The notes under the pieces were generated by a model. It saw only the letters and a list, made by a program, of their open reading frames with translations, was not told where the DNA came from and searched no databases. A DNA stretch of 64,000 nucleotides from Chthoniobacterales bacterium (GTDB taxonomy: Bacteria; Verrucomicrobiota; Verrucomicrobiia; Chthoniobacterales; UBA10450). The DNA is taken from assembly GCA_035274845.1 (NCBI GenBank), contig DATENU010000002.1:62001-126000 (forward strand). The letters run 5' to 3'. Position numbers and translations under genes: made by a program. Positions 17,196 to 25,248 of the stretch are shown here, one piece after another (the stretch's first letter is position 1; each line of letters begins with the position of its first letter).

Positions 17196-18530
17196 TCATC
17201 TCCTCGCCAACTCTCGATAAAACCCATCCCGGATGGCGTCGGCGCCAGCCAGGCGATTGTCTAACGCGTAACGCGCCGCGCCGATGAGAAAACGTTCCGG
17301 CACGATGCCGGGATCAGTGCCGGCGGCGAGGCGTTGCGCGCATTCCTCGATCATCCGCTGTTCCTTCTGGCCGAACCGATAAACTTCCGACAGCGTCCGG
17401 TTCCCGATTTCCGGGAAGGGCCGATAGCACAACGCATCCACCACCAGCGCGATGGCCTTTGGCGCGGTGAGCAAAATCTCTTTCGGAAACGTCCCCCTCG
17501 CGGGCCCGGGATAAAGCGTCATCCACGCCTGCCGATATTTCTCGGCTTCGGTCAGAAAGCCCATCCGCCGGAGCAGCTCCACACTAATCAGCACGCGCAG
17601 GTACGGCGTGGGATGAACCCCGTTTCGATCGAAGTAATAAGTGATCTGCGGAGAACGGCCGACTACATCCATTAACGATGCGACGACGCACGGCCCGCCC
17701 AGCAAGAGCCCGCACAGATCCGCGAAAGTTTCTCTATTCCATTTCACCCAGACGCGCGCGACTTCGCGGCCGAGACCTGCCCGCAACAGCGCGCGCGCGA
17801 TGGCCAGCGGCACGGCGCGCGACAAGCCGAGATCGCTTTGGGTGTTGTGGCTCACTTCGTGGAGCACCGCCCCAAGCGTCCATGGATTAACCATGCGGTG
17901 ATACGGAAGCTGGATGAGCGGAAAAGGATTGTACTGACTGCCAAGCTGCCGCAGTTTGATGCCGCGCTTATACGTCGCCGGACCGAAGCCGGTGCGCATG
18001 TAACAAAAGGGTGGGGGCGCAGGCACTGATTTTTCCTTGCCGATGCCGAGGTAGGTCACCTGGTAGCAATCCAGCGCGATGCGGTCGGTGCTCAACAGCC
18101 ACAAGCCGAATGGCGATTGCCTCTGGCCGAACAACTCGAAATAGAAGTCCCAAATCTTTTCGATGCCTTTGACCCAATCGTGCGCGTGATGCTTGTGCGT
18201 GACCAAGGCGGTGAGGCGCCCACGTGTCGGGTTCCGGCGGGCCGCCGCGGAGAACTCAATCATCTGCCGCGCGCGGCGAACCAGGCCGGTTCGCAGGGAT
18301 CCGAGCAATTTGTTGACCGCCTGGACGTGGCCTTCAGTCGGAGCTTCCGGACCTGTGCCAAATTCTTCGCGAGTGAAGTTGCGCAGCGCCTTGGTGTGTC
18401 GCACCAGGTTGAGCCCCTGGGCCCGGATCCAAGGCATCAGAACAGGCTGCGTGGCACTGGTCTGCCGCTTCGGAGCGCCGTTCCGGGCACCCAAGGCGGC
18501 TGGCGCGGATGCTGGAGCGGCGGTACTCAT
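17196..18530 (-). CDS. Putative zinc metalloprotease (gluzincin-type HExxH)
   Basis: 444 aa, family not recognised by name. LGAVLHEVSHNTQSDLG contains HEVSH (H224, E225, H228), and 39 residues on WNRETFADLCGLLLGG supplies E267 and D271, reproducing the HExxH...ExxxD layout of clan MA gluzincins, where both His and the downstream Glu bind zinc. The first ~35 residues are Ala/Pro-rich and flexible. No signal peptide, so it acts inside the cell or leaves by an unusual route. It is the third gene of the cluster, directly after the two acidic-leader proteins, which could be substrates; that is inference. Confidence 0.65.
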   Translation of the reverse strand: MSTAAPASAPAALGARNGAPKRQTSATQPVLMPWIRAQGLNLVRHTKALRNFTREEFGTGPEAPTEGHVQAVNKLLGSLRTGLVRRARQMIEFSAAARRNPTRGRLTALVTHKHHAHDWVKGIEKIWDFYFELFGQRQSPFGLWLLSTDRIALDCYQVTYLGIGKEKSVPAPPPFCYMRTGFGPATYKRGIKLRQLGSQYNPFPLIQLPYHRMVNPWTLGAVLHEVSHNTQSDLGLSRAVPLAIARALLRAGLGREVARVWVKWNRETFADLCGLLLGGPCVVASLMDVVGRSPQITYYFDRNGVHPTPYLRVLISVELLRRMGFLTEAEKYRQAWMTLYPGPARGTFPKEILLTAPKAIALVVDALCYRPFPEIGNRTLSEVYRFGQKEQRMIEECAQRLAAGTDPGIVPERFLIGAARYALDNRLAGADAIRDGFYRELARR

Positions 18531-18558
18531 TTGGGTCGGGAAGTGATCAGCTCTTTTC

Positions 18559-19746
18559 TCAGCGCCCGCAGGTCGGGCAGGTCGGAACGGACTGTGACAT
18601 CGGCATGACCGGCTGCATCGCCGTGACCGGCGGTATTGCCGTGACCGGCGGTATTGCCATCGTCGGAATCGAGTACCCCGCCGCCCCGAAGGGCAGGCAA
18701 TTGCAGCGGCACCCGCCCATCGCCGGCGCGGTTACTCCCGGATAACCTGGCATTACCCCGGCCGGGAATGCTCCCGGGAAGGCAACGCCTGCGGTGGGCG
18801 AGCCGGGATCGTTGGCAGCGCGGACCGGCGCGCCGGCTGGACGGCCCAACACGCGGCGGGTGCGGCGATGGTAGCGCTGGTCCAGTGCCAGAGACCTTTG
18901 ATAGGTTTGCGCCAGAGCGCGCGGATTGCTGACGGTGCGAGCGGTCTGTTGCGCGAGCGTGCGAAGCGCTTGCTGTGGGGTCACGCGGCGGCCGCTGGCG
19001 ATCTGCCGGCCGAGCCGTGCTACCGTGGTGCGGGCGATGCGGGGCATAGCGTGGATCAGTGGGCGTGTCGCCCGGTTCCGGAATAGCGTCCGCGTCACAT
19101 TGGCGATGCCACGAGTGAGTTGAGGGGTCACACGATTCATCATGCGCGGACCGACCTTGCGGAGCAGTTGCCCTCCCACCCGGCCGATCAGTTTGCCGCC
19201 AATCTTCTTGGCCGCCATCCCGCCCAGTTTCTTGGCCGCGAGTCCGGCCAACTTCGGCAGGACAAACTTCGCGGCCAGGCCGATGAGCGGAAGGAAATGC
19301 TCCGCCGCCTCCTGCTCATTGGCTGCTTCCGCGGCGGCGTGACCTTCGTGTTCCATCTCGGCAACGAACTGGGCCAATTGCCCTGGAGAGGCTTCGAACT
19401 CGAATTCGTGAGCGGCTTCGAGCTCTCCGAATTCACTTTCCAGTTCGCCGAACTCGCCCTCACCCTGGACAACGGGCCAGGGCCGAGCCTGTCCCTTCAA
19501 GGCCGAACGTGCCGCCGCCAGAGCGATGCGTCGCAGGGCCTGCGAGCGCCCACTGCGGTCGGCCATCGCGGCCAAATTATTGAAAAACGCCTCGTGCTCG
19601 GCTTCCTGCTCGTGCTCGAGCTCGAACTCGTTGGCCAGCTCATGAGCGAGACCCAGCTCCTGTTCCAGTTCGCCGGCGAGTTCAGATTCGCCTTCGCTTT
19701 CTAGTTCGAATTCAGTTTCCAATTCCAGTTCGGTGGCGGCGGACAT
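18559..19746 (-). CDS. Acidic-repeat / cationic protein A of the cluster
   Basis: 395 aa. Residues ~5-155 are dominated by Glu and Leu/Phe in ELExE-like units (TELELETEFELESEGESELA; FGELESEFGELEAAHEFEFE). Residues ~155-200 switch to a hydrophobic Lys/Gly-rich amphipathic stretch (LIGLAAKFVLPKLAGLAAKK). Residues ~205-305 are Arg-rich and align with the paralogue at 19798-20898 (ATRPL...PRIARTTV...QTARTVSNPRA). The C-terminus has CRCNC, tandem IPPVTA repeats and a final CPTCGR. GAGGAG precedes the ATG. Unknown function; layout suggests an exported membrane-active or polymer-binding protein. Confidence 0.6.
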   Translation of the reverse strand: MSAATELELETEFELESEGESELAGELEQELGLAHELANEFELEHEQEAEHEAFFNNLAAMADRSGRSQALRRIALAAARSALKGQARPWPVVQGEGEFGELESEFGELEAAHEFEFEASPGQLAQFVAEMEHEGHAAAEAANEQEAAEHFLPLIGLAAKFVLPKLAGLAAKKLGGMAAKKIGGKLIGRVGGQLLRKVGPRMMNRVTPQLTRGIANVTRTLFRNRATRPLIHAMPRIARTTVARLGRQIASGRRVTPQQALRTLAQQTARTVSNPRALAQTYQRSLALDQRYHRRTRRVLGRPAGAPVRAANDPGSPTAGVAFPGAFPAGVMPGYPGVTAPAMGGCRCNCLPFGAAGYSIPTMAIPPVTAIPPVTAMQPVMPMSQSVPTCPTCGR

Positions 19747-19797
19747 ATTAGCTCCTCGGTTTGATAAGTTAGGGTAGTCAATGGCAGGGTAAGGCGG

Positions 19798-20898
19798 TTA
19801 GATCGAACGGCCCCGGCGCATCGCACCATTCATGGTGCGCATGGAGCCCGGACGAGCGACCATTCGCGCGACGCGAATGTTGCGGCGAAGCACTGCTCCG
19901 CAGTAACGTGGACTGCTGAGAACGCGGCGCGTCTGGCGTGCCATCACCTGGCCCGCGCGACGGCGAGTGATCGGCTGGCCGGCCGCCGCCCCGCGGCGAA
20001 GCGTTCGAACAGTCCGGCGCACGATAGTAGGCACGACGCGCACAAATGGCCGCGTGGCCCCGCGCATCCGAAGCACGCGTGTGAGGATGGCGGCGCCACG
20101 GACGAGGTTGGGCACGAGCTTGCGCAAAGCACGCCGGTCGCGCGGCGACATCGTGATGGTGACGGCGGCTCCCGCCATCGCCTCAGCTTCGTGTTCGCTC
20201 TCGGAAAACGCGGCGTAATGCGCCATCGCTTCCGCCTCGGCTTCATGCTCGGCAAGTTGTTGAGGCACCTCCTGCTCGCCCAGTTCGTGTTCGCCCATCT
20301 CAAGCTCGTGAGACTCCATCTCAAAAGAGCCACCCATTTCCTGTTCGCGTAATTGCTGCGCTGCCAGGCTGGCCAACTTCGAGCCAAGCATCGCTCCAGC
20401 GGGACCACCAAAGAACCCTCCGACCGCCTTGCCGACGGTCGGCGCCGCAACCTTGGCTATGTTCTTAAGAATCGGTGCGGCCTTCCGAACGATGCTCGAA
20501 ATGCCGCGAAAGGCTTTTTTGAAAAATTGCTCGCCCTGCTCGTGCTCGAATTCGAATTCTCCGAGTTCACCTTCGCCTTCCCCCTCGCCTTCCCCTTCGC
20601 CGAGGAGGCTGCCCAGGCCGGAGACAAGGTTGCCAAGAAACTGCTCCCCTTGTTCGTGCTCGCCGAGTTCGCCTTCGGCCTCAAGTTCGCCGGCCATCTC
20701 GCCTTCGCCAGCCAGCTCTCCCTCTCCTTCTAACTCGCTCGCGAATTCTCCTTCGCCTTCCAATTCAGAGGCGAATTCGCCTTCGTGCTCGTGGGATTCC
20801 AGTTCACCCTCGAGTTCCAACTCGCCCTCCAGTTCGTTTTCCAACTCACCTTCAGCTTCGAGTTCTCCTTCGAGTTCATGCTCCAGATATCGGTTCAT
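19798..20898 (-). CDS. Acidic-repeat / cationic protein B, first gene of the cluster
   Basis: 366 aa. Residues 1-~125 are Glu-Leu-Gly repeats (LEHELEGELEAEGELENELE, then SELEGEGEFA units and a GEGEGEGE run). Residues ~128-185 form a cationic amphipathic/hydrophobic segment (AFRGISSIVRKAAPILKNIA; GGFFGGPAGAMLGSKLASL) of the kind found in pore-forming peptides. Residues ~255-350 are Arg-rich and homologous to protein A (LVPNLVRGAAILTRVL; ATRPFVRVVPTIVRRTV). A good Shine-Dalgarno (GGAGA, 6 nt before ATG) supports the start. Not matched to any family I can name; opposite charges at the two ends suggest self-association or a masked membrane-active core. Confidence 0.6.
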   Translation of the reverse strand: MNRYLEHELEGELEAEGELENELEGELELEGELESHEHEGEFASELEGEGEFASELEGEGELAGEGEMAGELEAEGELGEHEQGEQFLGNLVSGLGSLLGEGEGEGEGEGELGEFEFEHEQGEQFFKKAFRGISSIVRKAAPILKNIAKVAAPTVGKAVGGFFGGPAGAMLGSKLASLAAQQLREQEMGGSFEMESHELEMGEHELGEQEVPQQLAEHEAEAEAMAHYAAFSESEHEAEAMAGAAVTITMSPRDRRALRKLVPNLVRGAAILTRVLRMRGATRPFVRVVPTIVRRTVRTLRRGAAAGQPITRRRAGQVMARQTRRVLSSPRYCGAVLRRNIRVARMVARPGSMRTMNGAMRRGRSI

Positions 20899-21426
20899 TT
20901 GAGTCTCCAGTTATTGTTTTCGGATTGATTTTTTTTTGGCCTGTGCCTCGTGTTGGAGCGGAGATTAGTACCGGCTTCGTTTTGCCACTAGTCACACGTT
21001 GGGATGAACCCGATTCAGACGACACCTGGATATGTTTCACCCAAACTGGGGAACCTCTTGAAAGCTTCACTTTGTCAGGTGTCGCATCTTCGTGCGACAT
21101 GCGCCGCCGGCTGCGAACGGATAGTAATTTGCGCGAAAGGAACCCCACCCCTCCGCAAAGCTAACTAATAAAATAAGCCGGCCCGCTGGGTCGTCCCCCC
21201 TTTTTGGTAACGAGATCAGCGAACACGACTCTCCCAAAACCTCAAGAGCCGCAGGCTGGCTTAGAGCTGCCCCGATCTGCCAGTTATGCGCGTAATTCGA
21301 ATTCCGGGCGATTTGACGAATCGAACAATGAAGAATCGACTTGCTTACTCATGACGCACCCGGCAATAAGAAACACGCATAGCTCGGAAAATCTGGTGAT
21401 CGAAACTCCCCCTGAAAGAACTGAAG
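20899..21426. promoter_or_regulatory. Control region of the Glu-rich cluster
   Basis: A 528-bp non-coding stretch between the cluster's first gene and the divergent LuxR-type gene. It holds the inverted repeat CGACACCTG (21020-21028) / CAGGTGTCG (21076-21084) and a second, overlapping one, TGTCGCA (21080-21086) / TGCGACA (21093-21099) around TCTTCG. These could be operator sites or an RNA hairpin. I could not place a convincing sigma-70 promoter by eye. A 111-codon frame at 21204-21539 has no supporting features. Confidence 0.35.
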
Positions 21427-21951
21427 GTGAAGATCTACGGGACGAGGCCAAAAAAATCATTGGGCCCAGCCGCCACCAAAGCACGGCCGGGTCCGCGACC
21501 GTTAAAGGTCGCCCCGAGTTTTCGCACGCTCATTCGTAAAATCGTCGCGCAGTCGACTCATTCGAGAAAACCGGGCGAGCTCAGAGCCGAGGGTAGCAAT
21601 GGAGCCGGTGACGTCCTCATGGACATGGAAATCGAGGGCATCCGCTGTCTGCTTGTCCGCTCTGAAAAACCATCGAAAGCCCCGATAAAGTTGAGTCCGC
21701 GGGAACAGGAAATCGTGAGGATGATTGCAAAGGGTTACCCGAACAAGGCGATCGCCGCCGTCCTGGAAATCAGCGGCTGGACTGTTTGCACCCATTTGCG
21801 CCGGGTCTTTGCAAAACTCGGCGTGAGCTCACGAGCTGCCATGGTGGCAAGGATTCTTGAACAGACCTCGTTTCCGCGCGATCGGGGGAACGCCACCGGG
21901 AGCAATCGCGAACCTGCTTCCCAACCGTGCAATCCAGCAGGTCGTAATTAA
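21427..21951 (+). CDS. LuxR/GerE-type helix-turn-helix regulator
   Basis: 174 aa. Residues ~90-150 form a GerE HTH: LSPREQEIVRMIAKGYPNKA then IAAVLEISGWTVCTHLRRVF and KLGVSSRAAMVARI. The N-terminal ~70 residues are basic and low in structure, with no receiver domain; the true start may be one of the later Met codons (MDMEIEGIRC at about residue 65). It is divergent from the Glu-rich cluster and separated only by the control region, so it is the obvious candidate regulator of it (inference). Confidence 0.7.
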   Translation: MKIYGTRPKKSLGPAATKARPGPRPLKVAPSFRTLIRKIVAQSTHSRKPGELRAEGSNGAGDVLMDMEIEGIRCLLVRSEKPSKAPIKLSPREQEIVRMIAKGYPNKAIAAVLEISGWTVCTHLRRVFAKLGVSSRAAMVARILEQTSFPRDRGNATGSNREPASQPCNPAGRN

Positions 21952-21958
21952 GCGGTGA

Positions 21959-22110
21959 CGTGGCTACCCCGTAAGAGGCTTCGCCTCACGCGGTCAGGTC
22001 CGAGTAAAAGGTAATATGTTTTAAAAGCGGTGCCGGTCGACGCCTTTTGAACTTTGCCGCGAGCCCGCAGAGATCAACCACGTGAGGGCGAAGCCCTTTT
22101 ACGGGGCTAC
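21959..22110. repeat. MITE/REPIN-like element abutting tRNA-Gln
   Basis: The left arm (GTGGCTACCCCGTAA, then GAGGCTTCGCCTCACG) and the reverse complement of the right arm (ending 22110) agree over about 30 bp with few differences, enclosing ~90 bp with no gene. Each arm contains a small hairpin around GGCTTCGCC. The right arm overlaps the 3' end of the tRNA. Confidence 0.65.
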
Positions 22111-22177
22111 CCCGCATAGATTCGAACTATGAATAACGCCTCCAAAGGGCGCTGTGTTACCGTTACACCACGGGGTA
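22107..22177 (-). tRNA. tRNA-Gln (anticodon TTG)
   Basis: On the minus strand the acceptor arms TACCCCG / CGGGGTA pair fully. The anticodon arm is GCGCC-CTTTGGA-GGCGT with TTG at the loop centre. The T arm is CATAG-TTCGAAT-CTATG with the canonical TTCGAAT loop, and discriminator G ends it at 22107. No CCA is encoded. Confidence 0.9.
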
Positions 22178-22262
22178 ATCGAATTTCGATGGCGGCGCTC
22201 GCCGCTCACATTCTTAGATCGCAAATTGCAAATCGCAATTCGCAAATCATCCCGCCCGCTTC

Positions 22263-22787
22263 TCAGATTGAAGCGGTCATGTCGCTGGTCGCGCAGCCCG
22301 CGCGAGACATGCTGACCTTCTTCAGGGCGGATTCGACCTGGGCGACCAGCTCAGCGGGATTGTGCGGCTTGCGCAAAAATCCGGCCATCCCGGCGGCCAG
22401 CATTCGATCCACGCGCTCCTGGGCCATGAAACCCGTGCTCAAAAGCACGACGACATTGGGATTGATGGCGCGCAGGCGAGTGAAGGTTTCTTCGCCATCC
22501 ATGAATGGCATCGAAAGATCGAGCAAAATCAGATCAAAGTAGCGGGGGTGCTGCCGGAAGAGCTCCAGGCATTCGAAACCCGATTGGACGGTGGCGACTT
22601 CGAATCCCGCTTCGGAAAAAACGCGTTTGCCCAGAACCCGCGCGGCTGGCTCGTCATCCACCACCAGGATCCGTCGCGGCCTCGCCGGGAGAGCGTGACC
22701 AATGGTCTCGGGCGCGGCGGGCGAAGAGGCTTTCGGGGGCAAAATGGATTCGGAGGCGGTAGTTACAGGCATTGTTTGGCTGGTCAT
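22263..22787 (-). CDS. Stand-alone response-regulator receiver protein
   Basis: 174 aa. After a ~35-residue Pro/Ala-rich leader, a single REC domain: RILVVDDEPAARVLGKRVF (acidic pair DD), DLILLDLSMPFMDGEETF (phospho-acceptor Asp in LLDLSMP), VVLLSTGF (Thr/Ser switch) and FLRKPHNP (conserved Lys). No output domain follows, so it works by protein-protein contact or phosphorelay, like CheY-type or hybrid-kinase partners. No kinase is adjacent; PhoR at 38-39 kb has its own PhoB. Confidence 0.85.
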   Translation of the reverse strand: MTSQTMPVTTASESILPPKASSPAAPETIGHALPARPRRILVVDDEPAARVLGKRVFSEAGFEVATVQSGFECLELFRQHPRYFDLILLDLSMPFMDGEETFTRLRAINPNVVVLLSTGFMAQERVDRMLAAGMAGFLRKPHNPAELVAQVESALKKVSMSRAGCATSDMTASI

Positions 22788-22985
22788 TTGTTTGGGAATG
22801 AGGTTGCGATAAGCCTCATGTTTCCAGCGTAATAGAGCAGGAAAAATGCCCCTGCTTTAGAATTTTCATAACGAGCGCTTTAGCGATGAAATGTCCTCCG
22901 GCAATTCGGCCCCGCCCCATGGAAACAGAAACCGATTTCGGCGTTCGCAAAGCCGGCAAAACGGACTATGTTTGCTTCCCCAAAA

Positions 22986-23759
22986 ATGAACCAGCTATCC
23001 ATTAATAATCTGCGCGTCTCGATTGCAGACCAGGAAATTATCCGGGGACTGTCGCTGACCGTGCCGAAGGGCGAAATCCACGCGATCATGGGGCCGAACG
23101 GTTCTGGGAAAAGCACGCTCGCCAAAGTGCTCGCGGGGCATCCTGACTACAAAGTCACGGGGGGCGAAGTGACCATGGACGGCAAGAACATCCTTGAACT
23201 CGAGCCGGACGAACGCGCTCGCCAGGGGCTCTTTCTCGCCTTCCAGTATCCGAGCGAAATTCCCGGGGTAACGATCGCGAATTTTCTGCGTGCGGCGGTC
23301 CAGGCGCGTTTGCCGGAGGGAGAAGAACTCGAGGCTACGGACTATTACGCGAAGCTTTATGAGAAAATGGATCTCCTGGAAATGGATCGATCCTTCACCG
23401 CCCGGTCCGTGAACGAGGGTTTTTCGGGCGGTGAGAAAAAACGAAACGAGATTCTTCAGCTGGCCATGCTGGCGCCGAAATACGCTGTTCTCGACGAAAC
23501 CGACAGCGGACTCGATATCGACGCGCTGAAAGTCGTGGCCCACGGCGTCAATTCCCTGCGCGGCCCGAACCTCGGCGTTCTTTTGATCACGCACTACCAG
23601 CGTTTGCTCGATTACATCGTTCCCGATCACGTTCACGTCATGGTCCAGGGCCGGATCGTGCGGAGCGGTGGGAAAGAGCTCGCCTTGGAGCTGGAAGAAA
23701 AAGGCTACGAAAGTTATGAGGCGCTGCCGGACGAAGTGGGCGAGCCGGCTCTGGCCTGA
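22986..23759 (+). CDS. sufC: Fe-S cluster assembly ATPase SufC
   Basis: 257 aa from ATG 22986 (the frame is open to 22968). ABC ATPase with Walker [13 protein letters not shown], signature [11 protein letters not shown] and Walker [13 protein letters not shown]. The modified signature and [11 protein letters not shown] are specific to SufC, which powers the SufBCD scaffold that builds Fe-S clusters in the cytoplasm. sufB follows after 11 bp, so the genes form a sufCBD operon. No sufS/sufU/sufE lies beside them here. Confidence 0.95.
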   Translation: MNQLSINNLRVSIADQEIIRGLSLTVPKGEIHAIMGPNGSGKSTLAKVLAGHPDYKVTGGEVTMDGKNILELEPDERARQGLFLAFQYPSEIPGVTIANFLRAAVQARLPEGEELEATDYYAKLYEKMDLLEMDRSFTARSVNEGFSGGEKKRNEILQLAMLAPKYAVLDETDSGLDIDALKVVAHGVNSLRGPNLGVLLITHYQRLLDYIVPDHVHVMVQGRIVRSGGKELALELEEKGYESYEALPDEVGEPALA

Positions 23760-23770
23760 CGAGGAATTTT

Positions 23771-25180
23771 ATGGGCAAAGAACCATCACCTTTGGAAATC
23801 GAGCGGAACGTCGGGAATTTCGCTTATCCCGAAACCCACACCCACGACGCGGGGGTAGGTCTGACGGAAAAAACGATTCACTACATTTCCGACATCAAGG
23901 AGGACCCGGACTGGGTGCGCGAATTCCGGCTGAACGCTTACAAGACTTTCATGAGCAAGCCGATGCCGACCCACTGGGCGAGCAAGGACCTGGAGGCGAT
24001 CGTGTTCGACAACATCCGCTATTACCTGAGCGGAGGGACCCAACCGAAGCGTAGCTGGGAGGAAGTGCCCGATGACGTGAAGCGGACGTTCGAGCGGCTC
24101 GGTATTCCGGAACAGGAACGGAAATTTCTGGCCGGCGTCGAAGCCCAATTCGACAGCGAGGCGGTTTATTCCAACATCAAGAAGGCCGTCGGCGAACAGG
24201 GCGTCATTTTTGTCGGCAGCCGCGAAGGGTTGAAGGAGCATCCGGAAATTTTCCGGAAATGGTTCGGCAAAGTCATCCCGACGGGTGACAACAAATTCAG
24301 CGCGCTCAACTCGGCGGTGTTCAGCGGCGGATCGTTCATCTACGTCCCGCCCGGCGTAAAAGTGAAGCACCCTCTCCAGGCGTATTTCCGGATCAACGCC
24401 GAGAATTTCGGCCAATTCGAGCGCACCCTGATCATCTGCGACGAAGGATCGGAGTTGACCTACATGGAGGGATGCACGGCGCCGAAGTTCAACACCGCCA
24501 CGCTTCATAGCGCGGTCGTCGAGTTGGTCGCGTTGAAAGGCGCGAAGCTGCAGTACATCACCGTCCAGAACTGGTCCTCGAACGTTTTCAACCTCGTGAC
24601 CAAGCGCGGGCTTGCCCACGAAGACGCCGAGGTGAAATGGATCGATTGCAACATCGGTTCGCGCCTGACGATGAAATATCCCGGCGTGATCATGAAAGGC
24701 CGGCGCGCTCGCGGCGAAGTTCTTTCCATCGCCCTGGCCGGCGACGGGCAGCACCAGGACACCGGCGCCAAGATGGTGCATGCGGCCGACGAAACGAGCA
24801 GCAATATCATTTCCAAAAGCATCAGCATCGGCGAAGGCCGGGCGACTTATCGGGGCCTGGTCCAGATCCCGAAGCACCTCAAAAACTGCAAGAACAACAC
24901 CGAGTGCGATGCGCTCCTGATCAACGCCACCAGCCGCACCGACACTTATCCCGCGATCACAGTCCGCGGGACCGGCAACTCCGTGCAACACGAAGCCAGC
25001 GTCAGCCAGGTGAGCGCGGAGCAGATTTTTTACATGCAACAGCGAGGGCTGACCGAGGCGCAGGCGATGAGCCTGAGCGTGAACGGTTTCGTCAACGACC
25101 TGGTGCGTCAGTTTCCGATGGAATACAGCGTTGAGCTCAAGCGCCTGATCGAGCTTGAGATGGAGGGGTCGGTCGGCTAG
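23771..25180 (+). CDS. sufB: Fe-S cluster assembly scaffold SufB
   Basis: 469 aa, typical length. The whole chain matches Suf[21 protein letters not shown] near the N-terminus, the central beta-helix ([40 protein letters not shown]), [14 protein letters not shown] and the C-terminal [20 protein letters not shown]. The Cys in NNTECDALL and the conserved Glu residues take part in cluster assembly in the known enzyme. It sits between sufC and sufD, 68 bp before the latter. Confidence 0.95.
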   Translation: MGKEPSPLEIERNVGNFAYPETHTHDAGVGLTEKTIHYISDIKEDPDWVREFRLNAYKTFMSKPMPTHWASKDLEAIVFDNIRYYLSGGTQPKRSWEEVPDDVKRTFERLGIPEQERKFLAGVEAQFDSEAVYSNIKKAVGEQGVIFVGSREGLKEHPEIFRKWFGKVIPTGDNKFSALNSAVFSGGSFIYVPPGVKVKHPLQAYFRINAENFGQFERTLIICDEGSELTYMEGCTAPKFNTATLHSAVVELVALKGAKLQYITVQNWSSNVFNLVTKRGLAHEDAEVKWIDCNIGSRLTMKYPGVIMKGRRARGEVLSIALAGDGQHQDTGAKMVHAADETSSNIISKSISIGEGRATYRGLVQIPKHLKNCKNNTECDALLINATSRTDTYPAITVRGTGNSVQHEASVSQVSAEQIFYMQQRGLTEAQAMSLSVNGFVNDLVRQFPMEYSVELKRLIELEMEGSVG

Positions 25181-25248
25181 GGTTCGGCCCCCAAGACAAG
25201 GGCAATCGGCGGCGGTCTTCGGGCCGCCGTTTGCGTCTCATTTCGGGA

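Noticed and set aside
20500-20898. CRISPR-like or satellite-like short repeats in the Glu-rich gene
   Set aside because: Repeats are codon-level (GAG/CTC-type) and encode ELEGE units in one frame; no spacers of constant length, no cas genes.
9639-20898. Extracellular contractile injection system or prophage
   Set aside because: No sheath, tube, baseplate, spike, AAA+ ATPase, portal, terminase or integrase recognisable.
21204-21539. 111-codon frame before the LuxR gene
   Set aside because: Low-complexity polar translation overlapping the start of the HTH gene; no support.
22021-22110. A small gene or ncRNA inside the MITE-like element
   Set aside because: No frame over 30 codons with a start and ribosome site; the structure is explained by the inverted arms.
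23786-25039. 417-codon minus-strand frame
   Set aside because: Exactly antisense to sufB, which is unambiguous.
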